From Flavobacterium ginsengisoli (GTDB taxonomy: Bacteria; Bacteroidota; Bacteroidia; Flavobacteriales; Flavobacteriaceae), in NCBI RefSeq assembly GCF_029625315.1, contig NZ_CP121110.1, positions 1,665,501 through 1,729,500 on the forward strand: a stretch of DNA of 64,000 nt, read 5' to 3'. A model generated the notes under the pieces. That model was not told the origin of the DNA. It made no database searches and worked only from the letters and a program-made list of their open reading frames with translations. Shown in pieces: positions 44,102 to 53,881 of the stretch; position 1 is the stretch's first letter, and the number at the start of each line of letters is the position of its first letter. The translations under genes and the position numbers were made by a program.

Positions 44102-46489
44102 TCATTCTAAATTTCTGTTACTGAAATAGTTAGACATAAAAGTAACAAAACTTACAATCGTAATCGTGCTCAATGGCATGATGATAGCGACAACTAACGG
44201 AAGCAGGTTTCCTGTGACCGCAAATGCAAGTCCAATAACGTTGTACAGCAATGACAAGCCAAAACTCATTTTTATAATCGAAATTGCTTTATGTGAAAGC
44301 TTCAAAAAGTAATTGAGACGTGAAAACTCCGATGCATCAAGAATTGCATCACATGCAGGAGAAAAAACGTTCACATTTTCAGAAATAGAAATCCCGACAT
44401 TACTTTGTGCCAATGCTCCCGCATCATTTAACCCATCACCAACCATCATTACATTTTGTCCTTTTTCTTGAAGTTTCTTTATGTATTCAAGTTTTTGCTC
44501 TGGTTTTTGATTGAATATCAACTCAGTACCTTTTGGCAGAATGGCTTCTAAGTTTGCCCTTTCGCCATCATTGTCACCAGAAAGTACTTTAATTTGATAC
44601 TCTTTACTCAAGTTTGCAAAAAGTTTTTCTAGGCCTTCGCGATATTGATTCTGGAAAGTATATTTTCCAAAATAGATCTCTCCTATTTTAATATGTAATG
44701 CCGTTTTTTCAATTTCTGAACCATCTGCAACTATATCATTTACAAATTGTCCAGAACCAATTTTAATTTCTTTTCCCTCAATAGTTGCTAAAATCCCCTT
44801 ACCTGTAATTTCCTGAAATTCTTCTATAGCAATACGCTTGGCATCTGGCAGAAAATCGTAAAGCATTCGGCTTAATGGGTGGTTTGAACCACGCAATACG
44901 CTCTTAATCAATACAACATCTGAATCTAAAATAGGTTTTCCTTCATATACTATATTCGATTTTTTGTTGGTAGTAATTGTTCCTGTTTTATCAAAAACAA
45001 TCGTATCAACTTTTGCGAGCTGCTCGATTACAATGGCATTTTTTAAATAAAATTTCTTTTTACCTAAAATTCGCAATACGTTTCCAAAAGTAAACGGAGC
45101 AGTAAGCGCCAACGCGCAAGGACAAGCTACGATTAGCACCGCCGTAAAAACATTAAAAGCTGTATTAGCATCTATAAAAATCCAATAACCAAAACCAGCA
45201 AATGCAATGAGCAATAATATGGGGGTAAAATATCGGCTTATTGCATCTGTTATGGTTTTGTGTTTCTGATCTACTTTTTTCTGAAAAATTTCGTTACTCC
45301 ATAACTGCGTCAAATAACTCTGTGAAACTGAATGCAATACTTCCATTTCTATTACTTTCCCAATCTGTTTTCCTCCCGCAAATACTTTATCACCAGATTT
45401 TTTAGTAATTGGAACAGCTTCTCCTGTAACGAAACTATAATCTATCTCTGCACTTTCACTAATTAAAATTCCATCTACAGGAATAAGTTCTTGATTTCTA
45501 ATCAACAATCGATCTCCTTTCAAAACATCATAAATAGCAACATTATCTTCAGATGCATCTTTATTAATTTTAGTAACAGCAATCGGGAAATAGGATTTAA
45601 AATCTCTTTCAAAGCTTAGGAAACTATAGGTTTTAGTTTGAAACATTTTACCAAGAAGCATAAAAAATACTAAACTCGCTAAACTGTCAAAAAAACCGGG
45701 ACCGTGATCCATTAGCATATCATAAGTACTGCGAATAAACATCACGATAATACCTAATGCAATCGGAATATCAATGTTAAGCATTCTGGTTCTAATACTG
45801 TGGTGAGCAGAAATATAATATCCGCTTGCTGAATATAAGAAACTTGGCAATGCTAAAAGAAAAATCAGTAATCTGAAAAACGGTTTGTAACTATCCAACC
45901 AGAATTCTTTCATTTCGAAATATTCTGGAAATGAAAGCAACATAATATTTCCGAAACAAAAGAATGCAACGCCTAATTTATAGGTTAAACTTCGGTCTAC
46001 TTTTACTTCTGCTGTTCCATAATTTTCTAAACTAATATAAGGCTCATAACCTATTGAGTTTAAAAGATATGCAATTTCTTTTAAAGAAACCACATCAGAA
46101 TTGAAGGTAATTCTAACCTTTTTTTCGTGGAAATTAACTTGAGATATACTTATTCCAGGCTGAAGACGATTTAGATTTTCTAGAATCCAGATACAAGAAC
46201 TGCAGTGAATATGTGGAATATTCAGCGAAACAATTGACGTGTTCCCTTCCTGAAATTCTAAAACCTTTGCGAGTATGGTTTCATTTTCTAAAAAATCATA
46301 TTTTCCTTTGATGTCTTGCGGTGTGGCTCCCGGAGACTTTTCAAAATCATAATAAGATGTTAGGTCATTGATGCTGAAAATTTCGTAAACTGTTTTACAG
46401 CCTGTGCAACAAAACTTCTTATCATCAAAATCAATTTCTTCATTTTGTTCAATAGTTAAACCACAATGAAAACAACTTTGCTCCCTCAT
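44102..46489 (-). CDS. ccoI: Copper-exporting P1B-type ATPase CcoI/FixI
   Basis: 795 residues from ATG 46489 (MREQSCFHCG); 14 more residues upstream are possible. N-terminal cysteine region CFHCG with CCTGCKTVYEIF, then an HMA domain with IHCSSCIWILENL. Eight helices with VACPCALALTAPF (copper-binding CPC), TGEAVPI, DKTGTIT (phosphorylated aspartate), GSNHPLSR (HP motif) and MVGDGLNDAGALAQSNVGI. Delivers copper out of the cytoplasm for cbb3 assembly. It lies just upstream of ccoS but is separated by the ccoS promoter, and shares the FNR-like signal at 46540. Confidence 0.93.
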   Translation of the reverse strand: MREQSCFHCGLTIEQNEEIDFDDKKFCCTGCKTVYEIFSINDLTSYYDFEKSPGATPQDIKGKYDFLENETILAKVLEFQEGNTSIVSLNIPHIHCSSCIWILENLNRLQPGISISQVNFHEKKVRITFNSDVVSLKEIAYLLNSIGYEPYISLENYGTAEVKVDRSLTYKLGVAFFCFGNIMLLSFPEYFEMKEFWLDSYKPFFRLLIFLLALPSFLYSASGYYISAHHSIRTRMLNIDIPIALGIIVMFIRSTYDMLMDHGPGFFDSLASLVFFMLLGKMFQTKTYSFLSFERDFKSYFPIAVTKINKDASEDNVAIYDVLKGDRLLIRNQELIPVDGILISESAEIDYSFVTGEAVPITKKSGDKVFAGGKQIGKVIEMEVLHSVSQSYLTQLWSNEIFQKKVDQKHKTITDAISRYFTPILLLIAFAGFGYWIFIDANTAFNVFTAVLIVACPCALALTAPFTFGNVLRILGKKKFYLKNAIVIEQLAKVDTIVFDKTGTITTNKKSNIVYEGKPILDSDVVLIKSVLRGSNHPLSRMLYDFLPDAKRIAIEEFQEITGKGILATIEGKEIKIGSGQFVNDIVADGSEIEKTALHIKIGEIYFGKYTFQNQYREGLEKLFANLSKEYQIKVLSGDNDGERANLEAILPKGTELIFNQKPEQKLEYIKKLQEKGQNVMMVGDGLNDAGALAQSNVGISISENVNVFSPACDAILDASEFSRLNYFLKLSHKAISIIKMSFGLSLLYNVIGLAFAVTGNLLPLVVAIIMPLSTITIVSFVTFMSNYFSNRNLE

Positions 46490-46509
46490 AAACTTGTTTT
46501 TATATGCCA

Positions 46510-46553
46510 CAAATTTCCAATTAAAGCACAATTATTAAGATGATAATTGTCAT
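46510..46553 (-). promoter_or_regulatory. FNR-like operator and promoter of ccoI
   Basis: ATGATA-AT-TGTCAT at 46540-46553 fits ATGAYA-NN-TRTCAT (read on either strand). On the - strand GAAATTTG at 46510-46517, a one-mismatch TAnnTTTG, has its centre 33 bp away. The ccoI start is about 21 bp past the box. The divergent Crp/Fnr gene begins 139 bp on the other side. Confidence 0.75.
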
Positions 46554-46665
46554 GTAATCTTGAAATTGAATTCTAATTTAATAAAATAAAACAGTCTAAA
46601 TTAAGCTCTACCGTAATTTATTATATTTTTACCATATAATAGTCAATTATACCCTTAAATATCCT

Positions 46666-46673
46666 TATTTTTG
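46666..46673 (+). promoter_or_regulatory. -7 element TATTTTTG of the Crp/Fnr gene
   Basis: TATTTTTG fits TAnnTTTG 18 bp before the ATG at 46692. Confidence 0.5.
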
Positions 46674-46691
46674 CTGCAAACAAATATTGTC

Positions 46692-47375
46692 ATGAATAAA
46701 TGTGATCAATGCATTGTACGCCAGCTAAGCTCATTAAAAGCCCTTAACAAAGAAGAAGTTATAAAATTAGCCAGCAGTAAAACCTCTTACAAGATTAAAA
46801 AAGGTGAAGCCATTTTTGAAGAAGGCGAAGTAACCAATGGGGTTTTTTGTATAAAAGATGGTGTTGGTAAACTTTCAAAATTGAGTGCAAACGGAAAAGA
46901 TCAAATTGTAAAATTGGTAAAATCTGGAGAACTTCTTGGACAACGCTCTATGATTAGTAATGAGCCGGCAAACTTGACTGCAAAAGCAATTGCCGACATG
47001 GAAGTTTGTTTTATTCCTAAAACCGAAATCATCAATTTTTTTAATAATAACAATCAGTTTTCTTTAAATCTGATGCAATCTGTATGTGAAGATTTGAAAG
47101 AATCTGAGAATGAAAAAATTGCCTTAGTTCAAAAAACAGTTAAGCAGAGACTTGCTGAAACTTTATTGCAACTGCATGATGAATTTGGAGAAGATACCGA
47201 CAAAACCCTTAAAGTTCAACTAACAAGAGAAGAACTTGCGGGCATCATTGGTACCGCAACAGAAAGCTGCATTCGTTTATTATCTGATTTTAATAAATTA
47301 GGATTAATAGAATTAGTCGGCAAAAAAATTATGCTTAAAGATGTTCGTGCTTTAAAAAAATTAGCCGATAACTAA
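46692..47375 (+). CDS. Crp/Fnr-family regulator, probable oxygen/redox regulator of cbb3 genes
   Basis: 227 residues from ATG 46692 (MNKCDQCIVRQLSSL). The N-terminal cysteines in NKCDQC, with another at CIKDG, recall FNR but are not the exact four-cysteine pattern of enteric FNR. The effector barrel spans 35-120 (IFEEGEVTNGVFCIKDGVGKLSK, GELLGQRSMISNEPANLTAKAI). A dimer helix and an Fnr-type HTH follow (LTREELAGIIGTATESCIRLLSDFNKLGLIEL, with E..SC.R in the recognition helix). Divergent from ccoI. I infer that it binds ATGAYA-NN-TRTCAT. Its end overlaps the converging mazG end by 4 bp. Confidence 0.85.
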   Translation: MNKCDQCIVRQLSSLKALNKEEVIKLASSKTSYKIKKGEAIFEEGEVTNGVFCIKDGVGKLSKLSANGKDQIVKLVKSGELLGQRSMISNEPANLTAKAIADMEVCFIPKTEIINFFNNNNQFSLNLMQSVCEDLKESENEKIALVQKTVKQRLAETLLQLHDEFGEDTDKTLKVQLTREELAGIIGTATESCIRLLSDFNKLGLIELVGKKIMLKDVRALKKLADN

Positions 47376-48142
47376 AGTTTTTTAGCTTCATTCCAGAAAA
47401 CATCCATTTCTGTAAGCGTCATATCCATTAATGGTTTGCCTAATTCGTTTGCTTTACTTTCTAAGTATTGAAAACGCTTTATAAACTTTTTATTGGTTCT
47501 TTCTAAAGCATCTTCTGGATTTACATTTAAGAATCTTGCATAATTAATCATAGAAAACAAAACGTCGCCAAACTCGTCTTCAATTTTATCTTGATTTCCA
47601 GTTTTTACTTCGTCTTGTAATTCTTGTAATTCCTCTTGCACTTTATCCCAAACTTGATGCGGCTCTTCCCAGTCAAAACCTACACCTTTTACTTTATCTT
47701 GAATTCTACTTGCTTTAACCAGTGCAGGAAGGCTTCTTGGCACGCCCTCTAAAACTGATTTTTTTCCTTCTTTCAGTTTCAGTTTTTCCCAATTCTGTTT
47801 TACTTCTTCTTCATTTTTTACTTTCACATCTCCATAAATATGCGGATGACGATGAATTAGTTTCTCGCAGATTTCATTACAGACATCAGCAATATCAAAA
47901 TCATTGGTTTCACTACCTATTTTAGCGTAAAAAACAATATGAAGCATCAAATCTCCCAATTCCTTTTTGACTTCATTTAAATCGTTGTCCAAAATAGCAT
48001 CTCCCAACTCATACGTTTCTTCGATTGTTAGATGTCTTAATGTTTGCAGGGTTTGTTTTTTATCCCACGGACATTGTTCACGAAGTTCATCCATGATATT
48101 TAATAATCTTTCAAATGCTTTTAACTGATTTTCTCTGCTCAT
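47372..48142 (-). CDS. mazG: Nucleoside triphosphate pyrophosphohydrolase MazG
   Basis: 256 residues from ATG 48142 (MSRENQLKAFERLLNIMDELR); longer starts add an unrelated extension. Two MazG folds: CPWDKKQTLQTLRHLTIEETYELGDAI with EELGDLMLH-type metal ligands (KKELGDLMLHIVFYA), and a second with DEFGDVLFSMINYARFL. Removes abnormal or excess NTPs. Converges on the Crp/Fnr gene. Confidence 0.93.
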   Translation of the reverse strand: MSRENQLKAFERLLNIMDELREQCPWDKKQTLQTLRHLTIEETYELGDAILDNDLNEVKKELGDLMLHIVFYAKIGSETNDFDIADVCNEICEKLIHRHPHIYGDVKVKNEEEVKQNWEKLKLKEGKKSVLEGVPRSLPALVKASRIQDKVKGVGFDWEEPHQVWDKVQEELQELQDEVKTGNQDKIEDEFGDVLFSMINYARFLNVNPEDALERTNKKFIKRFQYLESKANELGKPLMDMTLTEMDVFWNEAKKL

Positions 48143-48182
48143 TTTGAAGTTTTCTATTGATTTAAACTCGATTTCTGTAAAA

Positions 48183-48221
48183 TTAAAAAATCCTGTCAAG
48201 AAAACATCTTAACAGGATTAT
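48183..48221 (-). terminator. Terminator after the def-DUF5606 unit
   Basis: On the - strand AATCCTGT pairs with ACAGGATT across a partly paired loop, then T6. It lies 20 bp past the DUF5606 stop. Confidence 0.7.
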
Positions 48222-48242
48222 TTTATGATTAAAGAAAAACTA

Positions 48243-48729
48243 CTATTCTTCTTTTTTAGCTTTTGCTTTTTTTGCTGCTGGAGCTTTTTTTGGTTTTTCT
48301 TCAGCAACTGGAGCTTCTTCTTTTGGTTCTTCAGCTGCAGGAGCCAAATCTGTAACCAAACCTTTAGCTTGAAGCGTGTTGTACCAGTTTAATACTTTTT
48401 TGATATCTGATGGATAAACTCTCTCTTCGTCATAATCTGGAAGAATTTGTTTGAAATAAGCAGACAAAGTAGCATTGTCTTCTTTATGAGAAATCGCTTG
48501 TCCTTTATTTTCTTTAACGGCAATCTGCTTGCATTACTTCAGTTAACGGTTTTTCGCCTTCATAAGTATAAATCGAAATTTCAGACAATAAACTTACATT
48601 GCTTTTTAGATTTACAGTAATCTTCTTCCCATCAATTAATGATTCCGCCACAAAACCTGTACGAGTTTGTACTTTTAATTCGTATAAACCTGGTTTTCCT
48701 GAAATGGCTAAAATTTTCGTTAAATTCAT
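48243..48729 (-). CDS. DUF5606 family protein, frameshifted
   Basis: 161 residues after removing one extra base at about 48521-48528 (restoring EVMQQIAVKENKGQAISHKED). Starts MNLTKILAISGKPGLYELKVQTR, a strong DUF5606 signature found across Bacteroidetes. Next is the helical part SAYFKQILPDYDEERVYPSDIKKVLNWYN, and a low-complexity Ala/Lys/Glu tail (EEKPKKAPAAKKAKAKKEE) that may contact nucleic acid or ribosome. Function unknown. Downstream of def, as is usual in the group. Confidence 0.85.
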
Positions 48730-48790
48730 TTTTATTAAAATTAGTATTAAGAATTTGATTTATTTTTTTGTTTCCAATTATTTAGAAAAC

Positions 48791-49381
48791 TTATCTTGCT
48801 TTTTTAGCTGCAAAAAATTTCATTCTATATTCCTGAGACGTTTTTCCCTCAGTAATATTTTTCAATTTCTTTTGGATTAAACGTTTCTTTAGAGATGAGA
48901 TTTTATCTGTAAACAATATTCCTTCAATATGGTCGTATTCGTGTTGAATAACTCTTGCGATTAATCCGTCGAATACTTCCGTTTTCATAACGAAATCTTC
49001 TTCACAATATTCGATTGTAACAGTTGGTTTTCTGTAAACGTCTTCACGCACATCAGGAATACTCAAACAACCTTCATTAAATCCCCACTCTTCTCCTTCT
49101 TCTTTAACGATTTTAGCGTTGATAAAAGTCTTTTTAAAACCTTTCAAATCTTTTTGTTCCTCTGAAGGAAGATCCTCATCATCACTAAAAGGCGTTGTGT
49201 CAATGACAAACAAACGAATTGGCAGTCCAACTTGCGGTGCTGCAAGTCCAACCCCATACGCATTGTACATGGTCTCGTACATATTTGCGATCGTTTCTTT
49301 TAGATTTGGATATTCTGATGTAATATCCTGCCCTACTTTTCTTAAAACAGGATCACCGTATCCTACAATTGGTAAAATCAT
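48791..49381 (-). CDS. def: Peptide deformylase
   Basis: 196 residues. The three motifs are GVGLAAPQVG, EGCLSIP and QHEYDHIEG (metal and catalytic residues). Removes the N-terminal formyl group of new proteins. Upstream of DUF5606 with a 60-bp gap; ruvX, often the next neighbour, is about 4 kb away here because the FUSC and mqo genes lie between. Confidence 0.95.
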   Translation of the reverse strand: MILPIVGYGDPVLRKVGQDITSEYPNLKETIANMYETMYNAYGVGLAAPQVGLPIRLFVIDTTPFSDDEDLPSEEQKDLKGFKKTFINAKIVKEEGEEWGFNEGCLSIPDVREDVYRKPTVTIEYCEEDFVMKTEVFDGLIARVIQHEYDHIEGILFTDKISSLKKRLIQKKLKNITEGKTSQEYRMKFFAAKKAR

Positions 49382-49582
49382 TTGTTTTTATTTATGTTTT
49401 TATGTCTTTGCAAAAACAGAATTAAAGTTCTGATATTTCAGCTGGCAAAAATAGTAAAAAATAGTCAAGAATGATTCTAATAATCTATTATATCGTATTT
49501 TTTACAAGCTGTTAAAAATCTCATCCATAATTATGCCAAAATCACTACTACAATTCTTACCTTTGCTAGTAAACCTCTCTTT

Positions 49583-51805
49583 ATGATTGATAAGATTTCG
49601 AAATTTACAAACAGCACTTCCTTTCTCAATGCCTCTAAAGTAACTATCGCTTCTGTTGTTCCTGTTTTGGTTTTAAATTTTCTAGGTCATTTTGAAATTG
49701 GTTTCACGATTGCATTAGGTGCTTTCTATACTTATCCCAGCGATATTCCGAGTTCACTTGGTCATAAAATAAAAGGGTTAATTCTTGCTTCTTTTATTGT
49801 TTCGGGCGTTAATCTACTGGTAAATCTCGTTTATCCGTATCCGCTTCTTTTTTATATATTTTTAGGCTTCCTGTTGTTTTTATGTTCTATGATTTCGGTT
49901 TATGGACAGCGAGCAACGTTAATTTCTTTCTCTGCCTTATTATCTATTTCTCTTTCTTTTGGGCATTTGCATGAAGGTTGGGCTGCTTTTGAATATTCTG
50001 GTTTTATTTTTATTGGAGGAATTTTATACCTTATAGTTTCTCTTGTTTTTCATTTTGTACAGCCATATAAATATGTCGAATTACAAATTGCAGAAGGAAT
50101 AAAACTTACTGCTAAATATCTAAAATTAAGAGGTGATTTATGGAGCCCAGAAGCTAACAGGCAAGCAATTATTGAAAAACAGTTGGCAGTTCAAGTAGAA
50201 CTAAATCTAATTCATGAAGATTTAAGAAAAATGCTAATCGGAAACCAGAATGCATCTGGAATAACGAGCCAGAACCGAAAAATGCTTTTGGTTTTTATCA
50301 CTTTAGTCGAAATTCAAGAATTGGCGCTTTACACTTCTTTTGACCATAGTAAACTTCATCAGAAATTTGCCAAACATCCTGATGTTTTAAGGACCTATCA
50401 AAATGTGGCTTATAAACTGGCTTCAACCCTCAAAAAACTCTCCAAAAATGTCAATCATATCAGTGTTTATGTCGATAAGCATGATTTGAAAAATGAATTG
50501 GATGCACTTGAATTTGCCATTTTTGACTATGAAAAAACATTAGGAAAAGAAGAAGTCGCAGAAGGTGTTTTAATGCTGACCAATATGCTGAAATATGCTA
50601 AAAATCAGGTTGGAAAAATTAAAACTATTCAGCGTGCGCTTTCTTTGGCAATGCAATCTTATAAACTGAAAGATCAAGACAAAGAGCTAGAAAAATTCTT
50701 AACTCCGCAATATTATCCGTTACGAACTTTAATTGAGAATTTAAGTTATTCTTCTTCGATTTTCAGGCATTCGATAAGATTAACGATCACTATTTTGATT
50801 GGTTTTTTCCTCGGACAAGTTTTGCCTTTTCAAAACGTCTATTGGATTCTGCTGACCATTGTAGTAATCATGCGCCCAGGCTATGGTTTAACAAAAGAAC
50901 GATCATACAACAGAATATTCGGAACTGTTTTAGGAGGAATTTTAGCTTTCGGAATTGTATCTGTTATTCAGAATCACGTTGCACTGAGCATTTTTTCAAT
51001 TGTATGTATGCTTCTCGGAATTTCATTTACGCAAATCAACTATAAAATAAGCGCAACATTTGTTACAATGTATGTAGTTTTCATCTACGGAATTTTAACA
51101 CCTGACATTAACGAAGTAATTCAATACAGAATATTAGATTCACTTGCGGGAGCAATTTTAGCTTTCATTGCCAATCAGTTTTTATGGCCAGCTTGGGAAT
51201 TCATCAATACGCCAATTCATATTGAAAACACAATTCGGGCGAATAGGAATTATCTAAAAGAAATTGCTGATTTTTATAATAAAAAAGGAGAAGTTCCAAC
51301 TTCGTATCGTTTAGCACGAAAAAATGCTTTTGTTGAAATAGGAAATTTAATGACTTCTTTTCAACGTATGATGCAGGAACCTAAATCAAAACAAAAAACA
51401 ATGCCTTTGGTAAATAAATTAGTGGTTTTAAATCATTCTTTATTATCTGCTTTAGCGTCATTGTCAACTTATATTCAATCGCATCAAACGACTTCTGCTT
51501 CTGACTCTTTTAATTATATCATCAAGACTATTCTAGCCAATTTAGATCACTCGATTTCTATTTTACGAAATGAAGTTATAATACAAGATACTTTTTTTGA
51601 AAAAGAAGATGTGACATTACAGTTTGAGGAATTAAAACGAAAACATTTTACACGCTTAGCTGAAGATGATGATTTGGATAAAGAAACGCGTCAAGCAAAA
51701 ATGCAAGAAGCCCAAATGGTAATCGAGCAACTGATTTGGATGAGCAATCTAGCAGAAAAAATTCTAAAAAACACAACCGACCTAAAAGCAACAAATCCAG
51801 ATTAA
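49583..51805 (+). CDS. FUSC-family (YccS/YhfK-like) membrane transporter
   Basis: 740 residues. Two membrane blocks of about five helices each (residues 20-160 and 395-535) alternate with helical cytoplasmic domains. Characteristic runs are IGFTIALGAFYTYPSDIPSS in the first half and VYWILLTIVVIMRPGYGLTKERSYNRIFGTVLGG in the second, the FUSC signature. Family members are proton-driven exporters of aromatic acids and similar compounds; substrate unknown. Divergent from def, terminator at the stop codon. Confidence 0.88.
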   Translation: MIDKISKFTNSTSFLNASKVTIASVVPVLVLNFLGHFEIGFTIALGAFYTYPSDIPSSLGHKIKGLILASFIVSGVNLLVNLVYPYPLLFYIFLGFLLFLCSMISVYGQRATLISFSALLSISLSFGHLHEGWAAFEYSGFIFIGGILYLIVSLVFHFVQPYKYVELQIAEGIKLTAKYLKLRGDLWSPEANRQAIIEKQLAVQVELNLIHEDLRKMLIGNQNASGITSQNRKMLLVFITLVEIQELALYTSFDHSKLHQKFAKHPDVLRTYQNVAYKLASTLKKLSKNVNHISVYVDKHDLKNELDALEFAIFDYEKTLGKEEVAEGVLMLTNMLKYAKNQVGKIKTIQRALSLAMQSYKLKDQDKELEKFLTPQYYPLRTLIENLSYSSSIFRHSIRLTITILIGFFLGQVLPFQNVYWILLTIVVIMRPGYGLTKERSYNRIFGTVLGGILAFGIVSVIQNHVALSIFSIVCMLLGISFTQINYKISATFVTMYVVFIYGILTPDINEVIQYRILDSLAGAILAFIANQFLWPAWEFINTPIHIENTIRANRNYLKEIADFYNKKGEVPTSYRLARKNAFVEIGNLMTSFQRMMQEPKSKQKTMPLVNKLVVLNHSLLSALASLSTYIQSHQTTSASDSFNYIIKTILANLDHSISILRNEVIIQDTFFEKEDVTLQFEELKRKHFTRLAEDDDLDKETRQAKMQEAQMVIEQLIWMSNLAEKILKNTTDLKATNPD

Positions 51806-51826
51806 TTCATCTGGATTTGTTTTTTA
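51790..51826 (+). terminator. Terminator overlapping the FUSC stop codon
   Basis: AACAAATCCAGAT pairs with ATCTGGATTTGTT around the TAA stop, then T's. Confidence 0.85.
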
Positions 51827-51846
51827 TATTTCAATAATGAGAAGCT

Positions 51847-53341
51847 TTAATTTAATTTTAAAACTTCTGCAGTTTGTTTTCTAAGCTGTTCTAAAAGTTC
51901 TGGCTTATCATTTAAAGTCTGACCGTAAGAAGGAATCATTGTTTTTAATTTTGCTTGCCATTCTGGTGTTTTAATTTGATGCGTAAAACATCTGCTAACC
52001 AAATCAACCATAATTGCTACGGCAGTAGAAGCTCCTGGAGAAGCACCTAATAAAACTGCCAAACTTCCGTCGTGCGTATTAATTACTTCAGTACCAAATT
52101 CTAAAACCCCACCTTCTTTTTCATCTTTTTTGATAACCTGAACACGTTGTCCCGCTTTTTCCAATTTCCAATCTTTAGAACGTGCTGTTGGCAGATATTC
52201 GCGTAAAGCTTTCATTCTGTCTTTTGGAGACTGACGAACTTGCTCAATCAAATATTTCGTTAATGGAATATTATGATATCCCGCGGCCAACATCGGGATT
52301 AAATTGTTAGACTTAATAGATAACGGCAAATCTAAATAAGAACCATTTTTCAAGAAACGAGTCGAGAATCCTGCAAATGGTCCAAAAAGAAGTGCTTTCT
52401 CTCCGTCAATTACACGAGTATCGATATGAGGAACAGACATTGGAGGAGCTCCAACACTTGCTTTTCCATAAACTTTTGCTTGATGTTTAGCAATTACCTC
52501 AGGATTTGTACATTTTAACCATTGTCCGCTTACAGGAAAACCCCCATATCCGTTTCCTTCTGGCACATTTGCTTTTTCTAATAAAGGAAGAGAACCTCCT
52601 CCTGCACCGATAAATACAAATTTAGTATAAGCTTTACGAGTGTTTCCGGTAGACAAATCTTTAATTTTAATTCTCCAAGATTTATCTTCACGCTGTCTTA
52701 GTTTTTTAACTTCATGATTGAAATACAAAGAAACACCGTCTAATTTTTCTAAGTAATTGAACATACTTCTTGTTAAAGCACCAAAGTTAACATCGGTACC
52801 AATTTCCATATGTGTTGCTGCCAATTTTTCATCAGCATTTCTGCCTTCCATTACCAATGGCATCCATTTTTGAAGTTGTTCAAAATCGGTGCTAAAAGTC
52901 ATATCGGCAAAGATTGGGTTGCTTTGAAGCGCTTCGAATCTCTTTTTTAAATAATCTACGTTTTTATCTCCCCACACAAAACTCATATGAGGTACGCTTT
53001 TAATAAAATTATCCGGAGACGGCACTTTATTTTGCTGCACTAGGTAAGACCAAAACTGGCGAGAAATCTCAAACGATTCTGCAATGCTTATTGCTTTTTT
53101 AGGATCTATGCTTCCGTCTGCCTTTTCTGGAGTATAATTTAATTCACAAAAAGCAGAGTGTCCTGTTCCAGCATTATTCCAAGCATCAGAGCTTTCAGCA
53201 AGAAGCAACATCTAATCTTTCGTAAATTTCAATTTTTATATCTGGTTGTAATTCTTTCAAAATTACCCCAAGAGTGGCACTCATTATTCCAGCGCCAATG
53301 AGTACTACATCACTATTTGAACGTATGGTTTCGTCAGGCAT
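51847..53341 (-). CDS. mqo: Malate:quinone oxidoreductase, frameshifted near the N-terminus
   Basis: 497 residues from ATG 53341 ([25 protein letters not shown], an FAD-binding Rossmann start). After ERLDVAS one extra base at about 53203 breaks the frame; without it the sequence continues [25 protein letters not shown], the typical Mqo block. Later motifs include [30 protein letters not shown] and [19 protein letters not shown] membrane-associated FAD enzyme that feeds malate electrons to quinone. Confidence 0.92.
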
Positions 53342-53467
53342 AACAGTATTTTTATTTAAAGTGCAAAGGTACTTTTTTAATTGCAAAAAAAAACTAATTT
53401 TTAGATGATAAAAGTTAGGATTTTCTAAAAACCTTTAAATTATAAATAAAAAATACGACGAACAGCG

Positions 53468-53881
53468 TTATTTTTTTGCGGAAAGATAATCTTGAAGCAT
53501 AATTGTAGCAGAAATTTCGTCTATTAATCCTTTATTCTGACGTTGTTTTTTACTTAAACCACTGTCGATCATGGTTTGAAATGCCATTTTTGAAGTAAAA
53601 CGTTCATCGACACGAATCACTTTCATCTCTGGAAAAATATTCGAAAAATGAGTTGCAAAACCATTAATCACAGAAGCACTCTCAGAAGGCATTCCATTCA
53701 TTTGTTTTGGTTCGCCAATTAAAACCGCTTCGACTTTTTCTTTCGCAAAATAATCTTTCAGAAAGTCGATCAAAGTATGTGTTGGAATCGTTGTTAAACC
53801 CGAAGCAATAATTTGCATTTCGTCTGTAACAGCAATCCCTGTACGCTTTTGTCCGTAATCTATCGAAAGAATTCTTGGCAT
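53468..53881 (-). CDS. ruvX: Putative Holliday junction resolvase / pre-16S rRNA nuclease
   Basis: 137 residues of the YqgF fold. RILSIDYGQKRTGIAVTD at the start gives the RNase H-like aspartate, VEAVLIGEPKQMNG the middle, and VDERFTSKMA and KGLIDEISATIMLQDYL carry the remaining acidic residues. Likely works in 16S rRNA 5'-end processing as in E. coli. Full length. Confidence 0.92.
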   Translation of the reverse strand: MPRILSIDYGQKRTGIAVTDEMQIIASGLTTIPTHTLIDFLKDYFAKEKVEAVLIGEPKQMNGMPSESASVINGFATHFSNIFPEMKVIRVDERFTSKMAFQTMIDSGLSKKQRQNKGLIDEISATIMLQDYLSAKK

